DNA from: JAZRWQ01 sp045541395
GTDB lineage: Bacteria; Bacillota; Clostridia; Oscillospirales; UMGS1783
Reading direction: 5' to 3'
Assembly (NCBI GenBank): GCA_045541395.1
Contig: JAZQIZ010000001.1
Location: 62,001 to 126,000, forward strand
DNA: 64,000 nt
Below the pieces are notes generated by a model. That model ran no database searches, was not told the origin of the DNA, and saw nothing but the letters and a program-made list of their open reading frames with translations. This document shows, piece after piece, positions 40,940 through 49,633 of the stretch (the stretch's first letter is position 1; each line of letters begins with the position of its first letter). Position numbers and translations under genes: made by a program.

Positions 40940-43357
40940 ATGAAGTACGATTTTTCAGCCATTGAAAAGAAGTGGCAAAAATATTGGGAAGAGAATGATA
41001 CTTTCCATACCGATGTCTGGGATTTTTCCAAGCCTAAATATTACGTGTTGGATATGTTTCCTTATCCTTCCGGTGTTGGCCTGCATGCCGGCCATCCCGA
41101 AGGTTATACTGCAACGGATATTATGTCCCGTATGAAGCGTATGCAGGGCTATAACGTACTGCATCCTATGGGTTATGACTCTTTCGGTCTGCCTGCAGAG
41201 CAGTATGCTGTTGATACCGGAAATCATCCTAACGGTTTTACTCAGAAGAATATAGATACCTTCTCCGGCCAGCTTAAGGAGCTTGGCTTTGACTATGACT
41301 GGTCTAAATGTCTTGCAACCTCCGATCCCGAGTTTTATAAATGGACTCAGTGGATATTTAAAAAGTTATGGGAAGCAGGCTATGCCAAGAGAATAGAAAT
41401 GCCTGTTAACTGGTGTGAAGCACTCGGCACCGTTCTGGCTAACGATGAGGTTATTGACGGTAAATCCGAGCGCGGCGGCTATCCTGTTGTTAAAAAGAAT
41501 ATGATGCAGTGGGTTATCGACCAGCCTGCTTTTGCTGAAAAGCTTCTTGATGGCTTAAATGAACTTGATTGGCCCGAATCTACAAAAGAAATTCAGCGCA
41601 ACTGGATCGGTAAGTCTTCCGGCGTTGAGGTTGATTTCAAATTAGTAGGCGGCGGTGAGTTTTCTATATACACCACCTGTATTGAAACTATTTACGGTAT
41701 TACCTTTATGGTTCTTGCCCCTGACGGAAAAATAGTTCAGTCTTTAATGGATCGCATTCAGAATAAAGATGCGGTTCAGGCTTATATTGACGAAGCAATG
41801 CGCAAGAGCGATATTGACCGTACCGATGCCACCAAAACAAAGACCGGTTGCCGTCTTGAGGGTGTTTATGCTATTAACCCTGTAAACGGCAGAGAAGTTC
41901 CCGTATTTATCGGCGACTTTGTTCTTGGTAATTACGGCACAGGCGCTGTTATGGCTGTTCCCAGCCATGACCAGCGTGACTTTGAATACGCTGTTGCACA
42001 TAACATCCCTATGGTTCAGGTTATTGAAGGCAGAGACGTTTCCGATTGTGCCTTTGAGAAACAGGATTACTTAGGCAAGGGCTGTAAGCTGTGTAATTCC
42101 GAAGAGTTTACCGGCCTTACAGTTGAAGAAGCCAAAGAAGCAATTACCGCTAAGCTTGAAAGAGCGGGTGTGGCCAGAAGAAAGAATAATTATCATTTCC
42201 GCGAATGGATATTTGCCCGCCAGCGTTATTGGGGCGAGCCGGTTCCTTGTGTTTATACTGAAGACGGCAAAACCGTTTTCCTTTCCGATGATGAACTTCC
42301 TTTGGTTCTTCCTGAGCTTGAAGATTATAAAGGCAAGGGCGGCAAGGCTCCTTTGGAAAACGCAACTGAATGGAAACAGTATGATAATAACGGCATTAAG
42401 GGCGTAAGAGAAACCTCTACAATGCCCGGAAGTGCAGGTTCCTCCTGGTACTATTTGCGTTATATCGATCCTAAGAATGACAAGGCTTTATGTGATCCGC
42501 AGCTTATGAAACATTGGATGCCGGTTGACCTTTATATCGGGGGGCCTGAACACGCAGTTGGCCATCTTATGTATTCCCGTATTTGGAATCGTTTCTTATA
42601 TGATCAGGGTATTTCTCCCGTTAAGGAACCTTTTAAGAAGCTTGTACATCAGGGTATGATCTTAGGTGAAAACGGCATTAAAATGGGTAAACGCTTCCCG
42701 GAATTCGTTGTTAACCCCAGCGATATAGTGCGCGATTTTGGTGCTGATACTCTGCGTCTTTATGAAATGTTTATGGGTCCCCTTGAGGTTTCCAAACCCT
42801 GGAGCACTACCGGCGTTATTGGTGCTAAGAAATTTATTAACCGTGTTTGGAGTTTCTTTACCGAGGCCGAAAATTTAACCGATACCGATGACGGTAAGCT
42901 TACTAAGATATATCATCAGACCGTTAAAAAGGTTACTTCCGATTTTGAACAGTTAGGTTTTAATACCGCTATTGCGCAGATGATGATCTTTGTAAACGAA
43001 GTTTACAAAAACGGCAGCTGCCCCAGAGTATATGCTGAAGGTTTTGTTAAAATGCTTTCCTGCATTACTCCCCATGTTGGCGAGGAAATGTGGCAGATAA
43101 TGGGCCATGATAATACTATTGCCTATGAGAGCTGGCCTCAGTATGATGAAGCAAATTGTAAGGATTCTGAAATAACTATTCCTGTTCAGGTTAATGGTAA
43201 GCTTAAAGGCAGAATTACTCTTGCAGTTGATTCCGATCAGGAAGAAGCTGAGAAACTTGCATACGATGATGAGAAGATAAAGGAAGCAATGGAAGGTAAA
43301 TCTGTGTTTAAAGTGATTTATGTAAAGAACAAAATGTTAAATTTCGTTGTAAAATAA
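40940..43357 (+). CDS. leuS: Leucyl-tRNA synthetase
   Basis: Charges tRNA-Leu. HIGH motif as PSGVGLHAGHPEGYT (near residue 49), editing (CP1) domain about 220-420, then the catalytic lysine region. The KMSKS loop is unusual: KMGKRFPEFVVNPSDIV at residue 581, instead of MSKSxGNVVNP. All other blocks look intact and 805 residues is normal. ATG at 40940 follows AGAGG at 10 bases; a TTG at 40931 is less likely. Close behind rsfS. Confidence 0.95.
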   Translation: MKYDFSAIEKKWQKYWEENDTFHTDVWDFSKPKYYVLDMFPYPSGVGLHAGHPEGYTATDIMSRMKRMQGYNVLHPMGYDSFGLPAEQYAVDTGNHPNGFTQKNIDTFSGQLKELGFDYDWSKCLATSDPEFYKWTQWIFKKLWEAGYAKRIEMPVNWCEALGTVLANDEVIDGKSERGGYPVVKKNMMQWVIDQPAFAEKLLDGLNELDWPESTKEIQRNWIGKSSGVEVDFKLVGGGEFSIYTTCIETIYGITFMVLAPDGKIVQSLMDRIQNKDAVQAYIDEAMRKSDIDRTDATKTKTGCRLEGVYAINPVNGREVPVFIGDFVLGNYGTGAVMAVPSHDQRDFEYAVAHNIPMVQVIEGRDVSDCAFEKQDYLGKGCKLCNSEEFTGLTVEEAKEAITAKLERAGVARRKNNYHFREWIFARQRYWGEPVPCVYTEDGKTVFLSDDELPLVLPELEDYKGKGGKAPLENATEWKQYDNNGIKGVRETSTMPGSAGSSWYYLRYIDPKNDKALCDPQLMKHWMPVDLYIGGPEHAVGHLMYSRIWNRFLYDQGISPVKEPFKKLVHQGMILGENGIKMGKRFPEFVVNPSDIVRDFGADTLRLYEMFMGPLEVSKPWSTTGVIGAKKFINRVWSFFTEAENLTDTDDGKLTKIYHQTVKKVTSDFEQLGFNTAIAQMMIFVNEVYKNGSCPRVYAEGFVKMLSCITPHVGEEMWQIMGHDNTIAYESWPQYDEANCKDSEITIPVQVNGKLKGRITLAVDSDQEEAEKLAYDDEKIKEAMEGKSVFKVIYVKNKMLNFVVK

Positions 43358-43364
43358 ATTTCAC

Positions 43365-43393
43365 TTGACAAGCTCATATAAAATAAGTATAAT
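43365..43393 (+). promoter_or_regulatory. rpsU promoter, perfect consensus
   Basis: TTGACA, 17 bp, TATAAT: an exact sigma-A consensus, fitting a highly expressed ribosomal gene. Confidence 0.85.
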
Positions 43394-43436
43394 ATAAAGG
43401 TAATTTTTTCGTTTTATTCGGAGGGAGGGTAGCAAA

Positions 43437-43613
43437 ATGGCAGTTGTAAAAGTTAAAGATAATGAGTCTCTTGACAGCGCACTCAGAAGATTTAAGAGAT
43501 CTTGCTCTAAAGATGGTACATTATCTGAACTCCGTAAAAGAGAACATTATGAAAAACCTAGCGTTAAGAGAAAGAAGAAGTCTGAAGCGGCTCGTAAGCG
43601 CAAGTTTAAGTAA
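43437..43613 (+). CDS. rpsU: 30S ribosomal protein S21
   Basis: 58-residue basic ribosomal protein bS21, starting [20 protein letters not shown] and ending in a Lys/Arg-rich tail ([14 protein letters not shown]). It sits in the small-subunit platform near the anti-Shine-Dalgarno region. GGAGGGAGGG precedes the ATG. The gene lies between leuS and the rsuA-like gene, with a consensus promoter and a strong terminator of its own. Confidence 0.96.
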   Translation: MAVVKVKDNESLDSALRRFKRSCSKDGTLSELRKREHYEKPSVKRKKKSEAARKRKFK

Positions 43614-43622
43614 GCGTTTCTT

Positions 43623-43654
43623 ATTCCCGTCATTATAATGACGGGAATTTTTTT
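43623..43654 (+). terminator. rpsU terminator
   Basis: Perfect 11-bp stem ATTCCCGTCAT / ATGACGGGAAT with TATA loop and T7. Confidence 0.93.
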
Positions 43655-43675
43655 GTGTAATTGTATTGCTTATTT

Positions 43676-43704
43676 TTGCACTATGTTGTAAAATATATTA
43701 TTAT
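43676..43704 (+). promoter_or_regulatory. Promoter of rsuA-like gene
   Basis: TTGCAC, 17 bp, TATTAT; a TATAAT lies three bases further. Confidence 0.5.
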
Positions 43705-43726
43705 AATATCTTCATAGGTGAATAAT

Positions 43727-44464
43727 TTGGATAATAATAAAATCAGGCTACAGAAATACCTTGCAGATGCAGGAGTTTGCTCACGCAGAGCGGGTGAGGA
43801 ACTAATTAATTCGGGAAGGGTTGCTGTTAACGGAAAAGAAGCTTATATAGGTCAAACCGTAAACCCTTTAAAAGACAAGATAACAGTAGACAAGAAGCCT
43901 GTCAGATATCAGGTCAAGAAAAATACCTATATTATGATGTATAAACCCCGTGGCTATATTACCACTATGAGTGATGATATGGGCAGAAAATGCGTTTCCG
44001 ATCTTTTAAAGGGCATTAATAAACGTGTTTTTCCCGTTGGGAGACTCGATAAGGATTCCGAGGGCATGTTGCTTTTTACTGATGACGGTGAGCTTGCAAA
44101 CACAATTACAGGGCCTCAGTGGCATATTCCCAAAACCTATCGCGTAACTGTAAACGGTAAACTTGCAAAACAGATGATAGATAATATGCGCAGCGGTATG
44201 ACTTTGTCTGACGGACAGCAGTTGCTTCCGGCTGACGTTTCTGTTAAGTCCGAAGAGGATAACCGTACTGTTCTTTCCATTACGATCTATGAGGGCAAGA
44301 ATCGGCAGATACGCCGTATGTGTGAGGAGTTCGGTTTAGAGGTCAAACTCTTGAAAAGAGAAAAAATAGGTGAACTTAGGCTAAAAAATCTTCGTGCGGG
44401 GCAAATACGCTTCCTTGAAGATGAGGAAATTGAGTATTTAAAGAAAACATGTAATATACAGTAA
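43727..44464 (+). CDS. RsuA/RluB-family pseudouridine synthase
   Basis: Modifies a uridine in rRNA. N-terminal S4 domain (RLQKYLADAGVCSRRAGEELI) followed by the catalytic domain with GRLDKDSEGMLLFTDDG (catalytic Asp) and the C-terminal EGKNRQIRRM block, characteristic of the RsuA/RluB/RluE/RluF branch. Start set at TTG 43727, five bases after AGGTGA; a GTG at 43718 lies within that site. 245 residues. The aminotransferase follows 12 bp later. Confidence 0.92.
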   Translation: MDNNKIRLQKYLADAGVCSRRAGEELINSGRVAVNGKEAYIGQTVNPLKDKITVDKKPVRYQVKKNTYIMMYKPRGYITTMSDDMGRKCVSDLLKGINKRVFPVGRLDKDSEGMLLFTDDGELANTITGPQWHIPKTYRVTVNGKLAKQMIDNMRSGMTLSDGQQLLPADVSVKSEEDNRTVLSITIYEGKNRQIRRMCEEFGLEVKLLKREKIGELRLKNLRAGQIRFLEDEEIEYLKKTCNIQ

Positions 44465-44476
44465 GGAGAATGAAAA

Positions 44477-45757
44477 ATGAAACCCTATGCTCAGATGACA
44501 AAGGATGAACTGTTAGCCCTTAAAGCAGAGCTTACTGCTCAATATGAAGCCATCAAAGCAAAAAACTTATCTTTGGATATGTCCAGAGGTAAGCCCGGCA
44601 AAGAACAGATCGACATGTGCAACGATATGCTTCATATAATTGAAAAAGGCGAAGATTGCATTTATGAAGGGACCGATTGCCGAAACTACGGCGGTATTGA
44701 CGGTCTTCCTAAAATGAAACAAATATTTGCCGATATTCTTGAACTTTCACCGGAAAACATTATAGTTGGCGGCAATTCTTCACTTACTCTTATGTATGAC
44801 AGTGTTGCCCGCGCATTCACACATGGTGTATTAGGTGGCGAAAAGCCCTGGTCTCAGGAAGAAGGCCTTAAGTGGCTTTGCGTTGTTCCCGGTTATGACA
44901 GACACTTTGCAATAACCGAATTTTTCGGTTTTGAACTTATAAATATCCCAATGCTTGCAACTGGTCCCGATATGGATCTTGTTGAAAAGCTGGTGTCTGA
45001 AGATGAAAAGATCAAGGGTATCTGGTGCGTACCTAAGTATTCCAACCCTGACGGTATAGTTTATTCTGATGAAACTATTAAGAGACTTGCCGGACTTAAA
45101 CCTAAGGCGAAGGATTTCAGGATATTCTATGATAACGCGTATGTTGTTCATCATCTTACCGATGAAGAAGTTTCTATACCCAACATTTTTGATTATGCTA
45201 AAGAGTATGGCAATGAAGATATGATCTTCGAATTTGCCTCTACCTCCAAGTATTGCTTCCCCGGTGCGGGCGTTTCCTGTATTGCTGCAAGTAAGTCTAA
45301 TATTGATTTTATAAAAAAACAGATGTTCTTCCAGACCATCGGTCCTGATAAAATGAATCAGCTTAGACATATCCTGTATTTCAACAACGTTGAAGGAATT
45401 AAGGAACATATGAAAAAACAGGCAGCTATTCTTAAACCAAGATTTGACATTGTTATTAATACCCTCAATAATGAACTTGCAGGTCTTGGCGTTGGTGATT
45501 GGATAGAGCCTAAGGGCGGTTATTTCGTTTCATTTAACACACTTGAAGGTTGCGCTAAGAAAACTGTAGCTCTTGCTAAGGAAGCAGGCATTACTCTTAC
45601 TGGTGCAGGCGCTACCTATCCGTACAAGAAGGATCCTGAAGATAAGAATATTCGTATTTCTCCTTCCTTCCCTTCATGCGAGAACCTTCAGGCAGCAATG
45701 GATGTTTTCTGTGTTTGTGTAAAACTTGCATCTGTTGAAAAGCTTATTAATGCTTAA
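44477..45757 (+). CDS. Aspartate aminotransferase, MocR-like (class Ic)
   Basis: PLP-dependent fold-type I aminotransferase of the atypical aspartate transaminase group (Aminotran_MocR family). The early LDMSRGKPGKEQID, the WCVPKYSNPDG block, YDNAYVVHHL and the PLP-binding STSKYCFPGAG (Lys in TSK) are visible, with the C-terminal RISPSFPS. Moves amino groups between aspartate and 2-oxoglutarate in this group. GGAG precedes the ATG. 426 residues. In an operon with the pseudouridine synthase, ending at a strong terminator. Confidence 0.88.
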   Translation: MKPYAQMTKDELLALKAELTAQYEAIKAKNLSLDMSRGKPGKEQIDMCNDMLHIIEKGEDCIYEGTDCRNYGGIDGLPKMKQIFADILELSPENIIVGGNSSLTLMYDSVARAFTHGVLGGEKPWSQEEGLKWLCVVPGYDRHFAITEFFGFELINIPMLATGPDMDLVEKLVSEDEKIKGIWCVPKYSNPDGIVYSDETIKRLAGLKPKAKDFRIFYDNAYVVHHLTDEEVSIPNIFDYAKEYGNEDMIFEFASTSKYCFPGAGVSCIAASKSNIDFIKKQMFFQTIGPDKMNQLRHILYFNNVEGIKEHMKKQAAILKPRFDIVINTLNNELAGLGVGDWIEPKGGYFVSFNTLEGCAKKTVALAKEAGITLTGAGATYPYKKDPEDKNIRISPSFPSCENLQAAMDVFCVCVKLASVEKLINA

Positions 45758-45774
45758 ATTTTATAATAAATCAA

Positions 45775-45799
45775 AAAACAGCCGTATTACGGCTGTTTT
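45775..45799 (+). terminator. Terminator after aminotransferase
   Basis: Stem AAAACAGCCGT / ACGGCTGTTTT with a 3-nt loop and T tail. Confidence 0.92.
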
Positions 45800-45896
45800 T
45801 CTTTAATTATAAAAATTGTGTATAATTTTGTCGTACGGATATGTCTACCAAAACAAATAAATATAGGATATAATATAGCCAAGGAGGGGTGAATAT

Positions 45897-46139
45897 ATGT
45901 TTACTGAAGAATTTAATTATGAAAGCCCATTTGTAGTAAAATATTCGTATGAGGAGGAAAACGATAGGTTCTTTATTGTGCTTAGTAAAATTGAAAAGGG
46001 GAGAGTTGTGGAAACAGAAAGAAGTTACTTTGGAAATAATAGAAATGACTGTATTTCTTTTTTACATATTCTTTATGAAAATAAGGTTACTCCCGTTCAT
46101 CTTAACAGTGTTATTGAAGATAGTTTGATTAAAAATTAA
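45897..46139 (+). CDS. Small hypothetical protein
   Basis: 80 residues, function not recognised. Mixed alpha/beta composition with no membrane segment or Cys motif; it contains FVVKYSYEEENDRFFIVLSKIE, which looks like a beta hairpin, and a likely helix at NDCISFLHILYENK. AAGGAGGGG precedes the ATG closely and a TATAAT lies at 45872; the gene ends in its own strong hairpin terminator, so it is probably expressed alone. Similar small proteins occur in other Clostridia by my recollection, without a role. Confidence 0.7.
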   Translation: MFTEEFNYESPFVVKYSYEEENDRFFIVLSKIEKGRVVETERSYFGNNRNDCISFLHILYENKVTPVHLNSVIEDSLIKN

Positions 46140-46165
46140 AGTGTATTTTTTTATAAATACACTTT
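46138..46165 (+). terminator. Terminator after small gene
   Basis: AAAGTGTATTT / AAATACACTTT, an 11-bp stem extending the stop codon, followed by a T-run. Confidence 0.85.
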
Positions 46166-46214
46166 AATTTTTTTTATTTATATGTTAAAATAATAAAAAA
46201 AGGGAGAAAGTAGT

Positions 46215-46673
46215 ATGAAATGTCCTTATTGTGGTCATACCGAAAGCAGTGTGTTAACCACCCGCCAATCGGAAGACTTTACAAGAATAAAAAGAAGACG
46301 TGTTTGTGAAAACTGCAAGGGCAAATTCACAACCAATGAAATAATAGAAACAATTCCGGTATTCGTTGTTAAGAAAGACGGTTCAAGGCAGGCGTTTGAC
46401 CGTGAAAAGCTTCTTCGCGGTTTGCTGAGAGCTTGCGAGAAGCGTCCCGTAGAAAGGGAGACTCTTGATAAGCTTATTGATGAAATGGAATATGGAATTT
46501 CCAGTTCATTTGCTAAGGAAGTCAGTTCTGTTGAGTTAGGTGAGATGGCTCTTGAAAAGCTTAAAACTGTGGATCAGGTAGCTTACGTAAGATTCGCTTC
46601 GGTTTATCATGAATTCCAAGATATTAATTCGTTTATGGACGAGTTGAAAAAAATACAAAAAGAAGATAATTAA
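46215..46673 (+). CDS. nrdR: Transcriptional repressor NrdR
   Basis: ATP/dATP-sensing repressor of ribonucleotide reductase genes. N-terminal zinc ribbon with CPYCG and CENCKGKF, then an ATP-cone domain (about 49-139, with VKKDGSRQAFDREKLLRG). 152 residues, the standard length. AAAGGGAG precedes the ATG. A small membrane protein gene follows 18 bp later. Confidence 0.95.
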   Translation: MKCPYCGHTESSVLTTRQSEDFTRIKRRRVCENCKGKFTTNEIIETIPVFVVKKDGSRQAFDREKLLRGLLRACEKRPVERETLDKLIDEMEYGISSSFAKEVSSVELGEMALEKLKTVDQVAYVRFASVYHEFQDINSFMDELKKIQKEDN

Positions 46674-46691
46674 AATAAGGAGATGAAATTT

Positions 46692-46886
46692 ATGAAAAAG
46701 TTTTTAAAGGTTCTCGGCATTATTGTTGGTGTAGCAGGTCTTGCTGTTAGTGTTCTGGCTTTAATTGGCAAACTTTCCGTTGTTGCAGATTTTCTTAAAG
46801 ATATTGCGGAAAAACTGAAATCCTTTGGTAAGCCCGCAGTTATTGATGATCTTGAATCTCCTGTGGTTATAGACGAAGAATTCTGA
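46692..46886 (+). CDS. Small membrane protein, unknown
   Basis: 64 residues: a hydrophobic helix near the N-terminus (VLGIIVGVAGLAVSVLALI), a basic amphipathic stretch (KDIAEKLKSFGK), then an acidic C-terminus. No family recognised. ATG at 46692 was chosen because AAGGAG lies eight bases before it; an ATG at 46683 touches that site. Probably cotranscribed with nrdR and possibly with the unknown membrane protein beyond, from which a weak hairpin separates it. Confidence 0.6.
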   Translation: MKKFLKVLGIIVGVAGLAVSVLALIGKLSVVADFLKDIAEKLKSFGKPAVIDDLESPVVIDEEF

Positions 46887-46892
46887 TTATTT

Positions 46893-46917
46893 AAGAGAGA
46901 AGTGCTTCTTCTCTCTT
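46893..46917 (+). terminator. Hairpin after small membrane gene
   Basis: Stem AAGAGAGAAG / CTTCTCTCTT with TGCTT loop; the T-run after is short, so termination may be partial. Confidence 0.6.
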
Positions 46918-46949
46918 TGATTTTATAAAAAAACTGGAGTTATTGAAAA

Positions 46950-48125
46950 ATGAGCAATACAATTAAAGCGAAAATTGCCTATATGTTTTATATTCCTCAC
47001 GTAAATACCGGTACTGATGGGGCAGATAACGTAGTTTTTAGGATGCAAAACGTTGAATACTCTGCAAAGAAGGAAGGTATTCTTAAGGACATCAATACAG
47101 CCGAGAATTTTCTTTTCGGCGGTTATTTTAAGTTTCCTCACAAACGGTACATTCTACCTATTGAAGATCTTTCTCATAAGGATTACAAATTCAGCGATAC
47201 TCATATTATGATAACCGATTTTTATGATGCGAGTGTTATGGGGGTTTCACTTAATACCAGTGTTGAGGTAACTTCGGTTGATGATCTGATCTATATGCGC
47301 CAGATATTCCTTTCGGGTATGAGTGTATCGGCTGACGGTAAATCCATTACTCAGCTTGTTGACAGTGCAATTGAGCCTATTGGGCAAACTGTACATAGGG
47401 CGCAAAACGCTTATCTTGTGGAGATCAACGATTATTTTGGCAAAGACTCTATCGACGATATATTTGAAAAGGACAAATGCGCAATTTACGGTATGCTTAC
47501 GGGCGATGAAGGCTATGAGTATGTTGCAAAGGATATTGTAGATGCGCGAATGCAGAAGCATTGGTCGACAAGGGAGTTTGTTAAAGCAATTATTTTCCGA
47601 AATAACTTTATGTTGTTCAATTTAAATCAGGCCGGTGCGATTGAAGCTTATAAAAAGCACCAGGAGAGATTCGGTACTGAATTTTACGGAGCTCCTAACC
47701 CATACTTTTTTACTGACTCTGCAACAGCAGGTGTTAACCACGGTCTTATGTTCTCGGTTGAAGTAGGTATGGTTGCCAAAACAATTACCTCTTCCGTGTT
47801 GGACCGTCAGGCCTTATCATCAAAGTCTCATTCTAAAAATATCAGCGCGGAAATAAGGAAAGGCAAGGAACTCAGAAGAGACCTTATTCTTACCCTTAAC
47901 CGTTTAGAAGATATCGGTATGGCTGAAATGGGTGAGCTTGACAGCCTTATTATAGACGATCTTGATGTTGAACCCTTAGTTGAAAAGATTAAATATTTGC
48001 TTGAACTTCTGGAATCTGATTTGGATCTGTTATATCAGACCAGCACTAATAAATTAGTTAATATTTTAACCGTTGCAGGGCTTTTACTTTCTTTAATTGA
48101 GATCGCGATCGCTTTTATATTATAA
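46950..48125 (+). CDS. Tail-anchored membrane protein of unknown function
   Basis: 391 residues; I do not recognise a family. It has no N-terminal signal, a soluble N-terminal region of about 360 residues, a charged helical stretch near the end (ELRRDLILTLNRLEDI, then VEKIKYLLELLESDLDLLY), and one hydrophobic C-terminal segment (ILTVAGLLLSLIEIAIAFIL) that ends the protein, so the bulk is likely cytoplasmic and tail-anchored. The helix-then-anchor end resembles RMD1/CorA-like layouts only in outline. GGAG precedes the ATG. It follows nrdR and a 64-residue membrane protein, and ends at a strong terminator. Confidence 0.7.
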   Translation: MSNTIKAKIAYMFYIPHVNTGTDGADNVVFRMQNVEYSAKKEGILKDINTAENFLFGGYFKFPHKRYILPIEDLSHKDYKFSDTHIMITDFYDASVMGVSLNTSVEVTSVDDLIYMRQIFLSGMSVSADGKSITQLVDSAIEPIGQTVHRAQNAYLVEINDYFGKDSIDDIFEKDKCAIYGMLTGDEGYEYVAKDIVDARMQKHWSTREFVKAIIFRNNFMLFNLNQAGAIEAYKKHQERFGTEFYGAPNPYFFTDSATAGVNHGLMFSVEVGMVAKTITSSVLDRQALSSKSHSKNISAEIRKGKELRRDLILTLNRLEDIGMAEMGELDSLIIDDLDVEPLVEKIKYLLELLESDLDLLYQTSTNKLVNILTVAGLLLSLIEIAIAFIL

Positions 48126-48128
48126 TTA

Positions 48129-48157
48129 AAAAAATCCCCCTTATGGGGGATTTTTTT
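48129..48157. terminator. Bidirectional terminator
   Basis: Perfect stem AAAAAATCCCCC / GGGGGATTTTTT with TTAT loop and T-run, between the unknown gene and murC. Confidence 0.93.
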
Positions 48158-49520
48158 ATTTTAATAGAATATCTGCAATTTTGTATACGTCTCCTGCGCC
48201 CATTGTTAAAATGAGGGTTTTGCAGTCAGCGCATTCTTTAGCATATTCAGCTGCCTTTTCAAAGCTTTCAGCATAAACAGCGCCTTTTATATCATTTGCC
48301 AGGATTTCAGAACTTATACCCAAAGTATCCTTTTCTCTTGCAGCATAAATATCGCAGAGTATAACCTTGTCTGCAAGGGCTAGTGCCTTTTCAAAATTTG
48401 ATAATAGTGCTTTAGTTCTGGAATAGGTATGGGGTTGGAATATTAAAACTATTTTTTCGTATTCCATTTTTTTTGCCGCATTAATAGTTGCCTCTATTTC
48501 AGAAGGATGATGCGCGTAATCGTCTATTACTGTAAAGTTATTCTTGCAGCCTTTGAACTGAAACCTTCTTTGCGCACCGATAAAGGATTCAAGTCCTGCT
48601 TTAATATGTTCAGGTTTTACGCCTAGATAATCACAGCATGCAGCTGCTGCAAGAGCATTGAGAATATTGTGCTTGCCTGGTACTTTTAAGGAGACATTTG
48701 TGATTTTATTGAGTCCGTTATAGATTTCAAATGAAGGACAGCCGTTCGCGTTATACACAACGTTGTGGGCTTTGTAGTCGCCATCATTTACACCGAAGGT
48801 AATAATATTACCCTTATAATCTTCCATAACCTTAGTGCAGTTTTCGTCCTCAGCATTTGTTATAATCAAACCATCATTGACTGTATTGAGGGTATATTTT
48901 TTAAAGGTATCAATAATATCGTCAATATCCTTATAAAAATCAAGATGATCCTCGTCAACATTAAGAATAAGAGAAATTTTAGGGAAAAACTTTAAAAAAG
49001 AAGCAGCATATTCACAGGATTCAAAGATAAAGTATTCTTCAGAGCCAATATGATAATTGCTGTTAATTTGGGGTAGCACTGCGCCAACAGAAATTGTAGG
49101 ATCAAGCATAGCCTCAAGCATGATGCAGGAAAGCATAGAGGTGGTTGTTGATTTGCCGTGGGTCCCTGCAACACCAATGGGAACTTTATATTGATTTATA
49201 ATTGCGCCTAAAAGATCTGCCCTTTCAAAGCAGGGTAGCTGAAGCTCTTTTGCCTTTTTAAGTTCGGGATTATCCTGTTTAATAGCGGCGGTATATACAA
49301 TAAGCTGCGCATTTTCAATGTTTTCTTCAGCCTGACCGTCATATACTTTAATTCCTTTTTCTATAAGGTGCCTGCAATTAGCAATGTTCATATCAGAGCC
49401 TTTTACAGAGAATCCGTTAGTGCTGAGAATAAGCGCAAGGGCGCTCATGCTTACACCGCCGATGCCTATAAAATGTACAATAGGTTTATTTTTTAAATAT
49501 GTTTCAATATTGGTTTGCAA
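48156..49520 (-). CDS. murC: UDP-N-acetylmuramate-L-alanine ligase
   Basis: Adds L-Ala to UDP-MurNAc in peptidoglycan synthesis. N-terminal Rossmann motif HFIGIGGVSMSALA, ATP-binding loop GVAGTHGKSTTTSM near residue 115, and C-terminal DDYAHHPSEI. 454 residues. The start is a TTG at 49520 (the overlapping ATG is in another frame), with AAAGGAT upstream. Confidence 0.95.
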   Translation of the reverse strand: MQTNIETYLKNKPIVHFIGIGGVSMSALALILSTNGFSVKGSDMNIANCRHLIEKGIKVYDGQAEENIENAQLIVYTAAIKQDNPELKKAKELQLPCFERADLLGAIINQYKVPIGVAGTHGKSTTTSMLSCIMLEAMLDPTISVGAVLPQINSNYHIGSEEYFIFESCEYAASFLKFFPKISLILNVDEDHLDFYKDIDDIIDTFKKYTLNTVNDGLIITNAEDENCTKVMEDYKGNIITFGVNDGDYKAHNVVYNANGCPSFEIYNGLNKITNVSLKVPGKHNILNALAAAACCDYLGVKPEHIKAGLESFIGAQRRFQFKGCKNNFTVIDDYAHHPSEIEATINAAKKMEYEKIVLIFQPHTYSRTKALLSNFEKALALADKVILCDIYAAREKDTLGISSEILANDIKGAVYAESFEKAAEYAKECADCKTLILTMGAGDVYKIADILLK

Positions 49521-49596
49521 AACATTCAGATCCTTTTATAATATTCTTATATATAATATCACATTTTACCCCTATTGTGCAACAAATATAAACAAA

Positions 49597-49621
49597 CTGC
49601 TCAGGAAATTTTCCTGAGCAG
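49597..49621 (-). terminator. ackA terminator
   Basis: Near-continuous 12-base palindrome, CTGCTCAGGAAA / TTTCCTGAGCAG; on the minus strand a T-rich tail follows. Confidence 0.85.
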
Positions 49622-49633
49622 TATAATTTTTGC

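Noticed and set aside
43358..43436. T-box or other riboswitch between leuS and rpsU
   Set aside because: The stretch is short and explained by the rpsU consensus promoter; no T-box sequence is present.
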